64,000 bases of DNA from assembly GCA_013396635.1 (NCBI GenBank), contig WBMW01001297.1, positions 467,221 to 531,220 on the forward strand, in the 5' to 3' direction. This document shows, one piece after another, positions 1 to 12,758 of the stretch (position 1 is its first letter; every line of letters starts with the position of its first letter). A model generated the notes under the pieces. It worked only from the letters and a program-made list of their open reading frames with translations, searched no databases and had not been told where the DNA came from. Both the position numbers and the translations under genes were made by a program. Source of the stretch: Penelope pileata. Its lineage: Eukaryota > Chordata > Aves > Galliformes > Cracidae.

Positions 1-31
1 CCCTCCCCCGGGTGTTCTTTTTGGGAAAAGC

Positions 32-53
32 TTTTTTTTTTTTTTTTTTTTTT
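32..53. repeat. poly(T) tract, 22 bases
   Basis: An uninterrupted run of 22 T bases close to the left edge, followed by a C/T-rich stretch (TCCTCCTTCCCCC). Read on the - strand it is a poly(A) tract, so it could be the tail of a retrocopy on that strand, but the window edge hides the context. It may equally be a simple homopolymer. Confidence 0.85.
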
Positions 54-2206
54 CCTCCTTCCCCCTCACGACCCCGTTTCCTATATTTCAGCGGTCTGCA
101 TAGACTGAACGGAAGTTCAGGGCTTACTTTTTTTCAGAGTTACGGCAAAGGCAGTTGACACTGATTTACCCTTGAAATGCTGAGATATTGTATTACAGCT
201 CTTGGCAGAAAGTTAGTGCTTGGGTCCATTTCTCTTTCATTTTTATTACTCCCTTTCCAAGATTGAGGAAAAGAAAGGAAAATTTCATATTTAAGTTAAA
301 ATTCCTTTTTCTTAAATGGTTGCTGGGACTTCCTAGCACTTAATGACACCTACTTGATTGTCACATTTTATCTTTTTTCCCCCCTCTGGCTACAGGAACA
401 TCATTTCCACTTCCCATCTTGGGAACTCTGCTTTGTTCCATGTGTCCAAACTGATTTCATGCCACCTTGCCATCTAGTTAAAATAAACTTGTATGCTGTT
501 CATAAATCAAGCATTCTTATATTAGCCTGTTAGAAGAGTGACAGATTTTGCTTGTTCTTGTAGTCTGGGCTTCCTTTGCCAAGCTGAATCCCAGCTAACT
601 CTTCCACACCTTTATATCTCATTCTCACCTCCATTCAGTTTGGTGACATGGCAACATTTTGTTAAATGTCAGAGATGACCTTCCCCAACTGGTGCTTATT
701 GACTTACTCCCTGCACAGAGAAACCCCTCTCCTGAATTCAATAGGGGGAAACAGATGTTCAGACTTCTGCTTCTCTCCATGCATGGATGTAGATTGTCTC
801 ACTGAGTTTCCTAATGGTATCATGTTATCACTTCTCTTAGAGTGCTCCAGTCAAACAGCACACTTATTTTTTTCTTTCACAGTCTATATCCAATTAATTA
901 AATTCTTCTAGCCAAAGCACATTATGTATAATTATGCTGAGAGAATTGTCTCAACCTGATTGCTGAAAAGCACATCACGCTGACCCTTATTTTCTATTTA
1001 CATTCATTTCTTTGTACTCTGATCTGTTGGGAAAATTGGATTTGCACAATTAATGTCGGGCTATTTCTCAAGAGTTGCACCGTAAGCAAATTCCTGTTCT
1101 CTGAGCAGCAGATGTTTGTTTCTGGCCAATCAGAATGCCCACAAATTTCATTATTTATTGTATTCCTATGCTCATATTATGCCATTTTGATGGACTATTA
1201 ACTGCAGTGATGAGTGCTGCTTAAATGAGAGCATTTCATCAGCATGTTGATATATTTTGCTATGATGAGCTTTAGCTGTGTACTGAGTAACAGGACTGAA
1301 CTACAAGGACTCCTAGTTTTGCTCTGGGTAGTAAATTCAGATGGCCCTGCGCATGATGGCTTTCTTGGGTTAGCCCAATCTCTTGATCAGGAGAAAAAAA
1401 GAAAAAGAAAAAAAAAAAAGAGGAAAAAAAAAAGTCAGAAGTGGAGAAGAGAGCCCTCAGATTTACCAGAAATATGCTAGGCTATGCTGAGGAAGATTAG
1501 AACAGCCCAGAGAGAAAATGAAATGGTGAGTAGATTCCTGTCTACACCTAATCATCTTTCACGGGTTTTATCTGACATTGAGAAAGGCTTTTTTTAAATA
1601 ACAACAATTAATATCGCCTTTAAATATCCCCTCAATATGAAAAGCTTGAGTTCAGAAGACCAACTTTGTTGTACCACTCTGCGTACTTAACAGCAACCTG
1701 ACAGAAAGCTTGGAAAATACATTGCTAAGGAGCAGTTGCCTCTCCAGTCAAAGATTCAAGTCTCACACCTTCTCTTGAAGTTAGAAGACTCCTACCAGGT
1801 TTAGCAGTGGCTGTACACAAGGAGCGAAGCCGAAGCACGTCCAGACCTCGTGCCCTAAATCTGGGCCAAGTGTTTGTGTATGTGGCAGTGCGAAGGGCTG
1901 AAAGGGCAGCAGAGTGTCCTGAAAGCCAAAGGTTGCCATGCACTCCTTGAGAAGTTAGTTTGCACCAAGGACTAATCTAACATTGGCTGATAGTAAAAGA
2001 GCATATGTCCACAGAAGCACTCTGTCTTTGAATCATTTTCCACTTATTATTATTTTGGTGATTATTCTCTGACTTCATAAAGAATAGCAGACTAGAAAAC
2101 ACAATACCATTACAGCTTAAGAAAAATAAAACCCTGAAATTTACATCAAATCTTATGCAACCAAGACAGAGAGGAGAACAGTGCCAAGCATGCATCTGAA
2201 ATGTAA
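54..2206. other. AT-rich non-coding DNA, no gene seen
   Basis: This stretch holds only short chance open frames, several of them not starting with ATG. An A/G-rich tract at about 1390-1434 is the only low-complexity feature of note. I recognise no protein, transposon end or RNA gene. If the mammalian GAS2-FANCF order is kept, it may be intron or intergenic DNA of GAS2, transcribed leftward; that is inference from synteny. Confidence 0.6.
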
Positions 2207-2450
2207 ATCATATAAATGCTGTAGGTGTACAATATATATGCACATCATATAAATGCTGTAGGTGTACAATATATATGCACATCATATAAATGCTGTAGGT
2301 GTACAATATATATGTACATCATATAAATGCTGTAGGTGTACAATATATATGTACATCATATAAATGCTGTAGGTGTACAATATATATGTACATCATATAA
2401 ATGCTGTAGGTGTACAATATATATGCACATCATATAAATGCTGTAGGTGT
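2207..2450. repeat. 37-bp minisatellite, 6.6 copies
   Basis: Six full 37-bp units start at 2207, 2244, 2281, 2318, 2355 and 2392, with a 22-base partial seventh unit from 2429. Each unit starts ATCATATAAATGCTG and ends in GTACAATATATATG followed by CAC or TAC. The copies are identical except for one C/T position near the unit end, which reads C,C,T,T,T,C from left to right. The AT-rich end of each unit is nearly self-complementary. Because 37 is not a multiple of three, no repeat protein is encoded. The near-identity points to recent expansion or active homogenisation, and the locus is probably polymorphic. Confidence 0.97.
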
Positions 2451-5400
2451 TTCACTACTGACACCAGCTACGAGAGGGCTGATATTCACACTTTAGGCAG
2501 GACTACAGCTTGACTGTTTCATACTTTAACATTTGAAGGCGGCCTTCCAATTTGACACAACTCTCCACAGCACAAGTATGTTTTCTATTTAAAGTCATCC
2601 TTGCTAAGCTTTGTAGAGGACATACACCAAGCTTTCCTTGTGAAATGCTAACATTTTCTTCACTGTTTTTCTATATAAACAATCTTCACTTCTCCCACTT
2701 TCAGCTTTCATTCTGGTAACAGTTTTGACACTGCGTACTTCTGAACAGGCAAGAGGATGAATGGGCACATGGAGACGATTTGGAGACAGACAGGAGAGGG
2801 AGAGGACTTACAGTGACTGAGGAAGGTAAAGCTTGTCTGGAAATGAAATGCTCATGCAGGAAGCCTGAGAAAACCCGTTACCATGACTAGGACAAAATGG
2901 CTGTGCACATGATCACTTACATCACTTTGACAGAAACACAGACGTAGAAGATGTGTCTAACTTGCTGAGAGGCAACAAATTCTATCCAAAGTGTGATATA
3001 CTTTCTATGTTTTAGGACAACAAACCAGATTGAAACATTGTAAAAGTTTTACTCTAACTGGGTTGCAGGTGATAAATCTCGATGTGCAGATCACCAGAGA
3101 TGGCATTCCGGAGCACGAGGCCAGCAGGGATGATCACAATGGTTTGTTTTCATCCATAAAATTCCTTGGTCTCTGTCAAGGAATTTCTTACAATCACCAC
3201 CTCTGGTGACCAGTGGATGCTATATCATTCTGTTGTGTTATCAGGATTTTCCTCAATAAAAAGTTCCTTGAAGGCCACTTACAGGTGGGAAGAGCGTATT
3301 GCCTTGATTTAGGAGTTAACAATGCACAGCCAGCTAACATGGCAGTCCCTAAATGGGAGGAAGAAAAGCAGGCAGGAAAAGGAAGAACCCAGGGAAGCCT
3401 TGAGGTTCTCAGTGGCAGAGGAAAGACACAGGCATCACGTTTGCCGTATCTCTGCTTTGAACGTTCCTGGTTCAACAAGCAGCGGGCGTCCTGCAGCTTG
3501 GAGCAGGCTGACACTTAGCTACTCCCTAATATTTCAATTGAAGAAGACTTCTAATCCCCAGTATGCAAACGGGGTTACAATTAAGTATAATGTCATTTTT
3601 ATGTAATTAATGCAATGCCAGTTATGACTGGCATCCCAATTCTCTGTCAACTCTTAAAGCACGTGTCTGTATAGCCATCAAACTGGACACCTCTTGGTCA
3701 GCAAGGAAGGCAGAGACAGGAGAGAGCAAATGAGACCAAGCAGCAGAAATGATTAATCAGGTGTGTATTTAGTCAAGACTGGCATCCCTGTTGATCTTCT
3801 TGCTCTTTGCCACTTGAAGAACTCTGAGTACAGGTGAAATGAATTCAGTCAGAGGTGATTTTCCATTTTTATTATGGTGAAAATAAGGTCTGCTCTAACT
3901 TAATTCCATCCTCCAGTTACTCAGTTCTATGCACTCAATTATGTTACAATCAGTTGAACTGCTATCAAACGTGCAGTAGAATACCCATTTTAAAGCTCTG
4001 CTAAAACTCTGCAAACAATTCAGTACAAGAGCAACATGTTTTGTATTTCCGTTTTGTAAACTTACTATGCTAGAAATGCACTTTAATTGACATACAGTTG
4101 TGTTGCTTTAGATAATTACAGCTGTCATAAAACTTTTTCTGCTTTCAGTCTTAAATACAAAATCAACACCTGTAATCTGAGAAAAACAAGTTTTCATCAT
4201 GGTAAGCCTAAATCCAAGTTTGCTCTTTATCTTGAATCTCTTGAATCACATTCACTCAGCTACAACTATTTTTAATCTTCTCGTCAGTGTCAGGGAAGAC
4301 ACCTGCATGCAATTAGGTCCACTGGCAAACACTCTTCTGTCATTGTTTATGCATACTTGATGCTATAGATGCATGCACAAGCCTCTCTGGGACCTACATT
4401 ATGGATATGCAGCATTGGCATGAAGTTGCCACAACTGATTTTACTGAAATCCATTTTTTTTGACTGAGAATGTCGTAGTAGTTTATTCATGTATACAAGG
4501 AAACCACTGGAGCTGACACTTTGATTAGCAGGCCACTTTCTATGTTTTGACAATTAGACAATAACTTGATAATTTGTCTTTAAGCAAACCTGTGTCTTAA
4601 ATATTAAGACAGATTTCTTAAATATGACAATGCACCTCATATACCTCTGAGGAGATAAATTTATGTGTAGGGAGAGGTCTGCTACAAGGTAAGATGGAGG
4701 TACCACATTATCAACAAAATTCTGTTCTGTGTTGCATCAAAGTAAATGCAGAGGTAAAACAGCCTGCAGCTGAAAACAGTGCTTCCAGTCTTTTCAGTTT
4801 GCACAGTCGCTATCAAAATAATTTTTAGGAAAAAGTCCATGTTGTTTAGTATCTATAATGCCATTGGCTGCAAATAAACATCCACAATCCCTGTTCCTGT
4901 TCCATGCATACTACAGAACAGGATTTCGTAGTTAGTTTCTACTTTTGATGGACATGTCATTAAAATAAGGTCAAATAGAAGCCTCAGAATTTAACTACTA
5001 AGAGCACAATAGCAGCAGTGAGAAAAAGAGGATCCAAGAATGCCAGCAACTACCAAAGCAACGTTCTCTTGTTGCACGGGAAATGTTCTGGAATTATTTT
5101 ATTAGCTTCATGCATAGTAGCTAATTCAGAATACACAAACTCATCGTCATATGAAACGACTGATAGATACTGTGCTTTGGAAGGCAATTTAACAACACAT
5201 TTGAAACAGTCTAGATACACAGCAGTTTTTTGAAAGTAACAAGTTTTCCAAAACAAGAATACCAGAAGACCAATTCATTATTTAAGAATTCAAAACGTTT
5301 TTCAAACAGATAATGTCCTAACATGCTAATGACATCTGATAACCTGCTCCCTCTTGGCTGGTCAAAATCCTGACTTGCTTTGCTTTCTCTGCCTTTCAAT

Positions 5401-8400
5401 GCCTTATCTCTCCTGACACATACCTAGGTTTTCTTTTAAAATCATTAGCATTCTTCCCTTCAACTTTCTTTCACAGTAACCTATTCCCTATATTTATTGT
5501 GCTGCATATGAAATTATTCCAGTCAGTGGAGCAACTTCTGTAGTCAGGATCTTGTTTCCATATGAAAACCTCATAAAGCAGCAGATTTTTTGGCTATCTT
5601 CCAAGTTCACTTCAAACTTTGCTTGCACTGCTCTGTTCATGAAGTCAAAAGCAAAAGACAATTTGAACCCATTTGAAATAATGCATGTTCACAAAATGTG
5701 TAACGCTAATAAACCTCCCTTTGTAATGAGAGCTTCAGTGCTAGGCCAACAATGTAGAGGGGAAAAAAAAAAAAGGTAGAATGGTCCTTATAGGAGAAAA
5801 TTAGGTGCTCTTCAAGTTTGATTTTATTTCCATACTGCCTTGACAGCTCTTCCAGCCCTCATCCTGGTGTTTCTGACGTTACTTTTCAGTGTTTTTTTTT
5901 CTCAGCTCTGTATTTTCTCCATAAACCTTTCAAACTCATTCTCTTCAGAAGTTATGGTTATTCTTCCCCTTTATGAGACACCACTGCCATTCCAGTTTTT
6001 TTCCCCCCCATAGCTGTTCAGTTCAGTCCATTTTATATCTTAGGGAATGTTTTGATTCCAGTGTTCCTTTTCATTCTTCCATAGAACGGGCGTCTTTCAA
6101 GCATTCCTAATGGAAAGAACATTATTCCCTGTGCCCTGTGTTACGCTGTGAAATGACACAAGGTGAATGCCAGCCCATTGAATAAGGCATTCCTGTTCCA
6201 GGAATGTAAGGAGACTTGGTTCCTTTTGCCAGCTCTGAAAACTAATCTGTTGTATGAGTCTCATCAAATTACCTCCTATTTCAGCTTTCTCATCTATAAT
6301 ATAGGCATATGCATAAAAACTTCCCTTGTGAAGTAGTCCAACATCAGTAAATAGCAAGAATTACATAAAGATAGGCTTGATTTAACGATTTAATTTAATT
6401 TATAGAAGAGTCCTGCGTACATTTCCCTCCTCTGTCTCTCTTTCTCCCGCAAGCAATGTATCTGGTAATATGCTATTAGAGAAAGGAAGTTAGGAGGTTT
6501 GGGAATAATCTTGGCTCTGATACTTGCTGTCATAAGAAAACAAGAAATGTGTGTGATCTTGGAAAACTTATTTAACCTTCCACATACTTTAAATCTATAA
6601 GATGTGGACTTCGTGTGTATACATACTTATAAATACATATTATACATCAATATGTAAAATCTGATGTATGTATCACAGTAGACTCTTAAATATTTTGATT
6701 TCATGGATTGAGAATTCAACAGAAATGAAAATATTGCTTCTTTAAATGTATTACCTTGCAGCAGGAAGAATGCTTGCAAAAGAAGTTGCTCAATTCCAGA
6801 ATCAGCTCTGGGGCATTACTCTTCCTGTAAGGGCATGTTGTGGAATGATAGTTTCCTTCAAAAGAATCTTCCCAGATGCCAGCACTGCTATCTGAAATGT
6901 GATAAAGAAATATCTAATTGCTGACAAATGCCCAGCATTTACATTTTCAGTCTGTTTCAGACAAAAGCATGCTTATGCAATTCTGGAAATTTTAAATTTA
7001 GGAGGTTATTATTTTTAAAAGATGTTGCTTCTGCACCTGCAGACCACAGATCATCCTTTTCCAGTTTATCTTTCTCTTCATTGGAAATGACTCTTTATCC
7101 TTGCCATTAGCCATACCGGTGTCAAAATGAGCTTGTTTTGTTCAACAGTTTTCTTGTTCGGCCAAAAAAGCAAAGCATCCTTGCCAAGTGTACTCTTCCG
7201 GTTTTCTTTTAGGGAGGAGTCTGACACATCTCTGTTTACGCCATAGCCTGTGCCTTGGGCATGTTTTCCTAATTGGAGCTGGCTGAAGCTTCCCTGCCTT
7301 CCTGCTGCCTGTCATACCCTGAATTACAAATGATGGCGAGACCGGTTACTCAGCTCTCTTCATTAATGACATATGTTGCTGAAACACATTGAGAGAATCT
7401 CAGAAAGATCAAATTTCAGGCCAACCTTGAAACCAGATGCCCAAGACCAATAATGAGGCAAGAAAGCTACAGACAGAAAGCTAGTGTTTTACCTCGTCAA
7501 CATTATAGCCACGCTTGCAAATAAGATCAGGGTAAAAATTCCAGTACTAAAAATCATTCTGTGTGATCTTTTAGTTATTTGTTCTTAATTCATCTCAAGT
7601 CCAAACAAAAAGCGCACAAAATAATTAAATCAAGAAATAACCAAGGTGAAAAACACTTGTGGAAAATATCATCGGCGTGGTAAGTGAGAAGAATCAGGAA
7701 CAAAACAGACCAAAGAACTAAGAGTGAACATTCAAATTAGCTATGTGATTGCACAAGGTACATGCATGCTACGGTAACTCCATATGGAATTTGCTGTCCA
7801 ACACTGTACCATTTCTCCGTGCTTCTGTGCCTCAGGCTTTATTCAACAAAAGATAGTAAGGCCATCAATTTGACACACTTCAGTTTTGATATATGCAAGT
7901 GGTAGGGTCAAATCTTTCCTAGGAACCACTTTATTTCCATACCAGCAGTTATGCATGTGAAGTTTTGATCTGCAGAAAGAAGAAAGGTACACAAAACCAT
8001 GGAATTTCCTACCAAGACATAACCAGTGATCCACATCTTCCACTGTAATGTATGCTGAGTCATACTGGACATACACAAAAGTCACAAATTCCTTACGGTA
8101 GCATAATTTTCAATACTCTAGTAATAAAAATTAGACCACAAACACAATAAATATGATAGTCCATAGAGTAAATAATCTTTTCATATCCTACGAATAAAGT
8201 AGGGTGGGGATGGCAGGATGCTTCTTCATTTAATGCTGTAAAAGACAGAAACAAAGAGAAGCGTTAACGAGGCCAAAAGATTAACACCACTGTGAAAGCA
8301 TATCAAGCACGAAGGATGTCAGGTCCACAGCGTGTGCATTTTGAAAAAGGAACTCTGGAATCTCTCTCCTTGAGAAGACATCAAATCTAGCACTTTTGCA

Positions 8401-11400
8401 AAGTTCATCAGAAGTCTCCCTAGGGACATGGAGAAATTAATTGGATTTTGTCGAATCGAGCAGTGATTTGTATGAAGATCAGGTACAACCGACTGGATGT
8501 GCTCTGTGAGCTGTTAAGAAGTGGGGCTCTGGATCATTTTGGGGGTAAACTTAAGGGGAAATCCACAATGAAATCTGACTGAATGAACTTCTGTTTATGT
8601 TGGTAAATGCTACAGCTGAAGAAATATGCAGAACAGGACTCAAGTCACTGTTTGCAATTTGCTAATTAAACCAACATGTAAAACTAACAAAATTGAGTAA
8701 CATCTGTATAGCTTCTTCAGCACTTTCCAGCAGACTAGGTCATTCAAATGATCAGAGATAGTGATGCATTAGCTGAAGTAGCAAGGTAGGCAGACAGAAC
8801 ATATTGAACTGCACACTGCATATCTGCAGGACAACTTACTCAGAACTAATGTAGCATGTATAGCTTGAGCCTTGTGTGCATAGTATGAAGCCTTCAATAC
8901 ACATTTGTATGTGAAACTTCAGAAAAAATAAAATAAAAGAACTTGGAAACCGGTAGGAAAAAAGTGCTGTTAGAAAGTTATATTTTCCATCAGAGAAACA
9001 AACAACAAGACAATATAATTTGACCAAAAGGAGAAACAAGCATCTTCTGTTTGTTCTACTACTGCCTGCAGAACCATTGCATCCTACCAGGCAGTCTCTG
9101 CATTTCCAGTTCTTCCTCTTCTGCAGCTCTCCCCACAGCTGCCAGAGAAAGTCTGATTTTGAACCAGGCATCTATCACAACCCTGTCAACAGGATGGAGA
9201 CAGGGCCCTTCCTTCTTTTCCAAGTCTTTTGAATAGATCAGTGAGAAGCATTTCAAGCCAGTGAATGTCTACTAAAACTGACAGGAGGAGGTTCAAACCA
9301 TTCCAATGGCAGCCAGGAAAGTGCCTTACTCAAAGGTGAACCTCCCAAACAACTTCTTTGTTTAAAGTAAAAAATTGTTGGGGTAAAAGCAACAATCCAT
9401 CCTCAATGTTGCTATAGAATTAGAATATTTTTTGAAAGCATTTGAACAACTGTTTCATTTTTAGGCCTTTTAAATAATTTCATTTGTAAATGGTCATTTA
9501 AAAGTTACATCAAATAATTAAAGAAAACTTGGATTTTTTCAAATCTAACATTTTTCTTTATCCCAAGTAATTTCATTTAATAAGTTAATCCTGCAGAAAA
9601 TTCTAACCTCTCAAATTACTGTTTTTCTACCCAAGAAAATACAAGTAAATTTAAACCTACTAGGATTACTCCCATGAAAATATTCTGAAGTATTCCCTCA
9701 GGTTAATCATTTCTGTGCTCCAGTTTGTAGCACCTATCCCTTTGGATTAGAGTACTTAGGGGAGTTACAGCCAGATTGCCAACCATTAATATTCCTGTCT
9801 AAAGCTTAAATCGTGACTATCCGCTGAGTACCTAGGATGCTTTTGCTAGACGAGTGAGGATACCTAAGATGGACTCAAGAATTTCTGTTTACACACAAGT
9901 TTTCAAGAAATTTAAAGATCTCTAGGCATCTGGCTCCCAGTGACTTGCCATTGCGGTAAGGCACCTAACTCCCTTCACTGGTTTTGAACAGTCAATCAAA
10001 GGCAAGTTAGGTCTGGAAGATGAGCTTCATACTATCCCTTTTCTATAAACTATTAGATCCTAAAAAAATAAAAAAAAAGTTTAAAAAGTAAAAAAAAAAA
10101 TAGTTAAAATGTTAAAAGAACTTCACTCCTTTTCCAAACTGATGAGCATTGTGCTATTCTCTCTGTGCTCACTGTAAAACTGATAGATTTATTAGAGAGC
10201 AACTATTGGAATAGTTTCAAACATATTTCTCTCAAAGTTAGGAAAGCTATTGTAGTATCAAGAAATGAGGAAATTTGGAGCAGTGGTTTCAGCTGAGAAT
10301 AGTGTTTTCATTAGAACAGATTGAATTAATATGAATTTGATTATTTCTAGGTTTGAGTGATTATTACCCTTTTCTTGCAAAAGAAACCTGGGACCTTTAC
10401 TAAAGCAGATCTTTAATTTAAACCTTTGTCTTAATTCTGTGAATTGAACTTCACACATCACCTCCGTCCCATCCGCAGGTGTGAACCACATCACAGTTTT
10501 TTTCTGCTGGCTTTTAGGTTTACGTAAATATTTTTACGTTACAATTTAAAGGCTTTTATGGTTGCTGTCATTTTTTCCCATTGTTATTCTTTTCCAAAAG
10601 GACAATTTATCATTTTAACACTGCTAATTTTCTGTCGTATTCAGAAAGCCAGCTGCAATATTTCTGTTTAGCTATGAGTCAGCATACTCTAATAAAGATA
10701 TCATCTCTGTTGTGATGCCTGTTGGATATCTGACTATTAAGTGTTATTCAGCACAGGACTAGGAACCAATTCATAACTAAAGGAATATGGAAATACGAAA
10801 TATAAGAATCATCATTGCTGTGAAGAACCGTAACACCAGGCAAATATTTTGGTTTCTTGGCATTTCTACTAATTAAATACCAGTATTTTCTCCAAAATGT
10901 GGGGAAAAATTCCTCTTAAAAGAACACCATTAGGTTAAAAATTCCAAAGCTAGGCACAAAGTTCAGCCTGTGTTTATCTGACCTGCTCTTTCCACAGAAA
11001 ATATCGAAATTGGGACACTATGACAGTTGTGGCAGTGTTTCTGAGACCTGAGAAGGAAACCATCAGTAAGGCTCAGACAGAACCTGCCAGGGGCATTTCA
11101 CACAGACAGGTACACTGCTCATCATTAACGAGCGGCCCTAACAGAAACTGGAATTATTTTACTGTGTAATTGAATCTATGAGCAGCTGTACTGGTTTTAA
11201 TGATTTGTCTCCAGGGTATGCTATGTGTAGATAACAGGAACCAGTACTTCATTCTATTTTTGATAATCAACCAACCCACCTGTGCACTTTTCTCAACAGA
11301 AAGAAGATTCCCTTCAAAATTTCTTTACTTCTTGATTCAGCCATTTTGGGGATTTTTTTTTTTTGTGGTACCTTCTTCTTGACATACATGGATGAGAAAA

Positions 11401-12519
11401 GCAAAATCTTTGAATCATTAATGAGATTAATGTATAACACCCCAACCCAGAATATTCACTTAAGTAATGATTCTTACCATCCTCTCCCACATTTGCTTAA
11501 CAGGGAAAAAGATGTTAATATGGAAAACTGAATTCCTTTGAAAATATTAACCAACGAGCTTCTTAGCAAAGACTGAAAAAAAATTTATGTATATATTCTG
11601 TGGTTTCCATTTCCTTTGCTTTATTGTTTTTATGTAAATTCTCCCAGGATATTTCAGGTTATATGTCTGGAAACCCCAGCCATGCAGCAGAGGAAAGGTT
11701 GAGAGAATAATGAGAAATGTGCTGGAAGAATTCACATAAAAGCTTTGGAGACATGAAAATGGAAACAACAGATACTTAAAAACCTTACTGCTCAGAAGAG
11801 GAAATGCCTACCCAGCATATGCACGTGTTAGTGCTTCTACCTCTGTGTACACAGAGGTACATGCTATACTTAAAGACACTGCCCAGAGCCATGAAGGAGC
11901 GATATTAGCCCATCTGATTATTTCAGATGCTCCCAGGATATTAGGACATTGAAAGCGAAAAATCAAAGTTACTTCTGTTATTAGAACCTAGGCATATATA
12001 AAAATAGCTCTATACATAGTTGTCTTGCATTGAGTTTTATATATATTTCAAAGTGAAAAACATGACCAACTCCAAAATGAAAGTGTGTTTATAAGATCTC
12101 CCTGTACTCTTGTGAATGACAGCAATTTAACCGTCGTGGAAACACACAGAATATATGGGTAGGAAAGAATTTTTTGGACCCTATTCTTAAGCACGCAGAC
12201 TTTTGTACTATTAAAGACATTTCATTGTTTAGCACTAAACCTAGTAATAGTAACACTAGCCTTAGCTTAGTCTTCGTATGCTTGACTTCATACGAATACC
12301 ACAGCATTTTATATCCAAATTACAAACTTTTAGCTATAGCCAGTGATATATACCTCAGGCTTTATGGAACTATTATTTTCAGGGGATGCCCTCCAAAACA
12401 GATAGCTCCTTAAGATACTTCTTAGTAGGTATCCTAAAAGAGTTGGGGGCAGCTAAGGGGGAGGCAAGGAAGGAAAGGGTTCTGACCGCTTCAAAAAAGC
12501 TGAAGATGTACAACTGATC
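2451..12519. other. AT-rich non-coding DNA, no gene seen
   Basis: About 10 kb with no recognisable coding exon on either strand. All open frames are short, and their translations lack any domain or motif I know. It contains A-rich runs around 10060-10100 and a 22-bp palindrome at 11838 listed separately. I looked for coding exons of GAS2 (calponin-homology and GAR domains) on the - strand, as synteny would predict, and saw none. It may be intronic to GAS2 by inference only. Confidence 0.6.
11838..11859. repeat. 22-bp perfect palindrome
   Basis: The half-site TACCTCTGTGT is followed directly by its exact reverse complement, with no spacer. The flanking bases (C on both sides) stop the symmetry. 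No gene is nearby. It could be a dimeric protein-binding site, a cruciform-prone spot, or chance; by simple base counting a perfect 22-mer palindrome is expected about 0.015 times in 64 kb of random sequence. Confidence 0.95.
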
Positions 12520-12758
12520 CTATTAGAAACTTCTTCACTGTAAGAAATTTCTTCCCTGTGAGGGTGGTGAGACACTGGCACAGGTTGCCCAGAGAAGCTG
12601 TGGCTGCCCCCTCCCTGGCAGTGTTCAAGGCCAGGCTGGATGGGGCTTTGGGCAATCTGGTCTGGTGGGAGGGGTCCTTGTCCATGGCAGGGGGCTTGGA
12701 ACAAGATGATCTCTAAGGTCCCTTCCAACCAAACCCAACCCATTCTATGATTCTATGA
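12520..12758 (+). mobile_element. CR1 LINE, 5'-truncated 3' end
   Basis: This is the 3' end of a chicken-repeat-1 (CR1) non-LTR retrotransposon in + orientation. The recognisable course is: a segment reading CTTCTTCACTG, then GGTTGCCCAGAGAAGCTGTGG, then GTGTTCAAGGCCAGGCTGGA, then AAGGTCCCTTCCAACC, and finally the terminal ATTCTATGATTCTATGA. It covers roughly the last 240 bases, mostly 3' UTR, with the reverse transcriptase lost to 5' truncation, as is usual for CR1. A small internal duplication near 12530-12560 repeats the TTCTTC motif. CR1 lacks target-site duplications, so the left boundary is approximate. Confidence 0.93.

Noticed and set aside
1390..1434. Lys/Arg-rich peptide in the frame at 1244-1480
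   Set aside because: It is coded by an A/G simple repeat and is not evidence of a nuclear-localisation protein.
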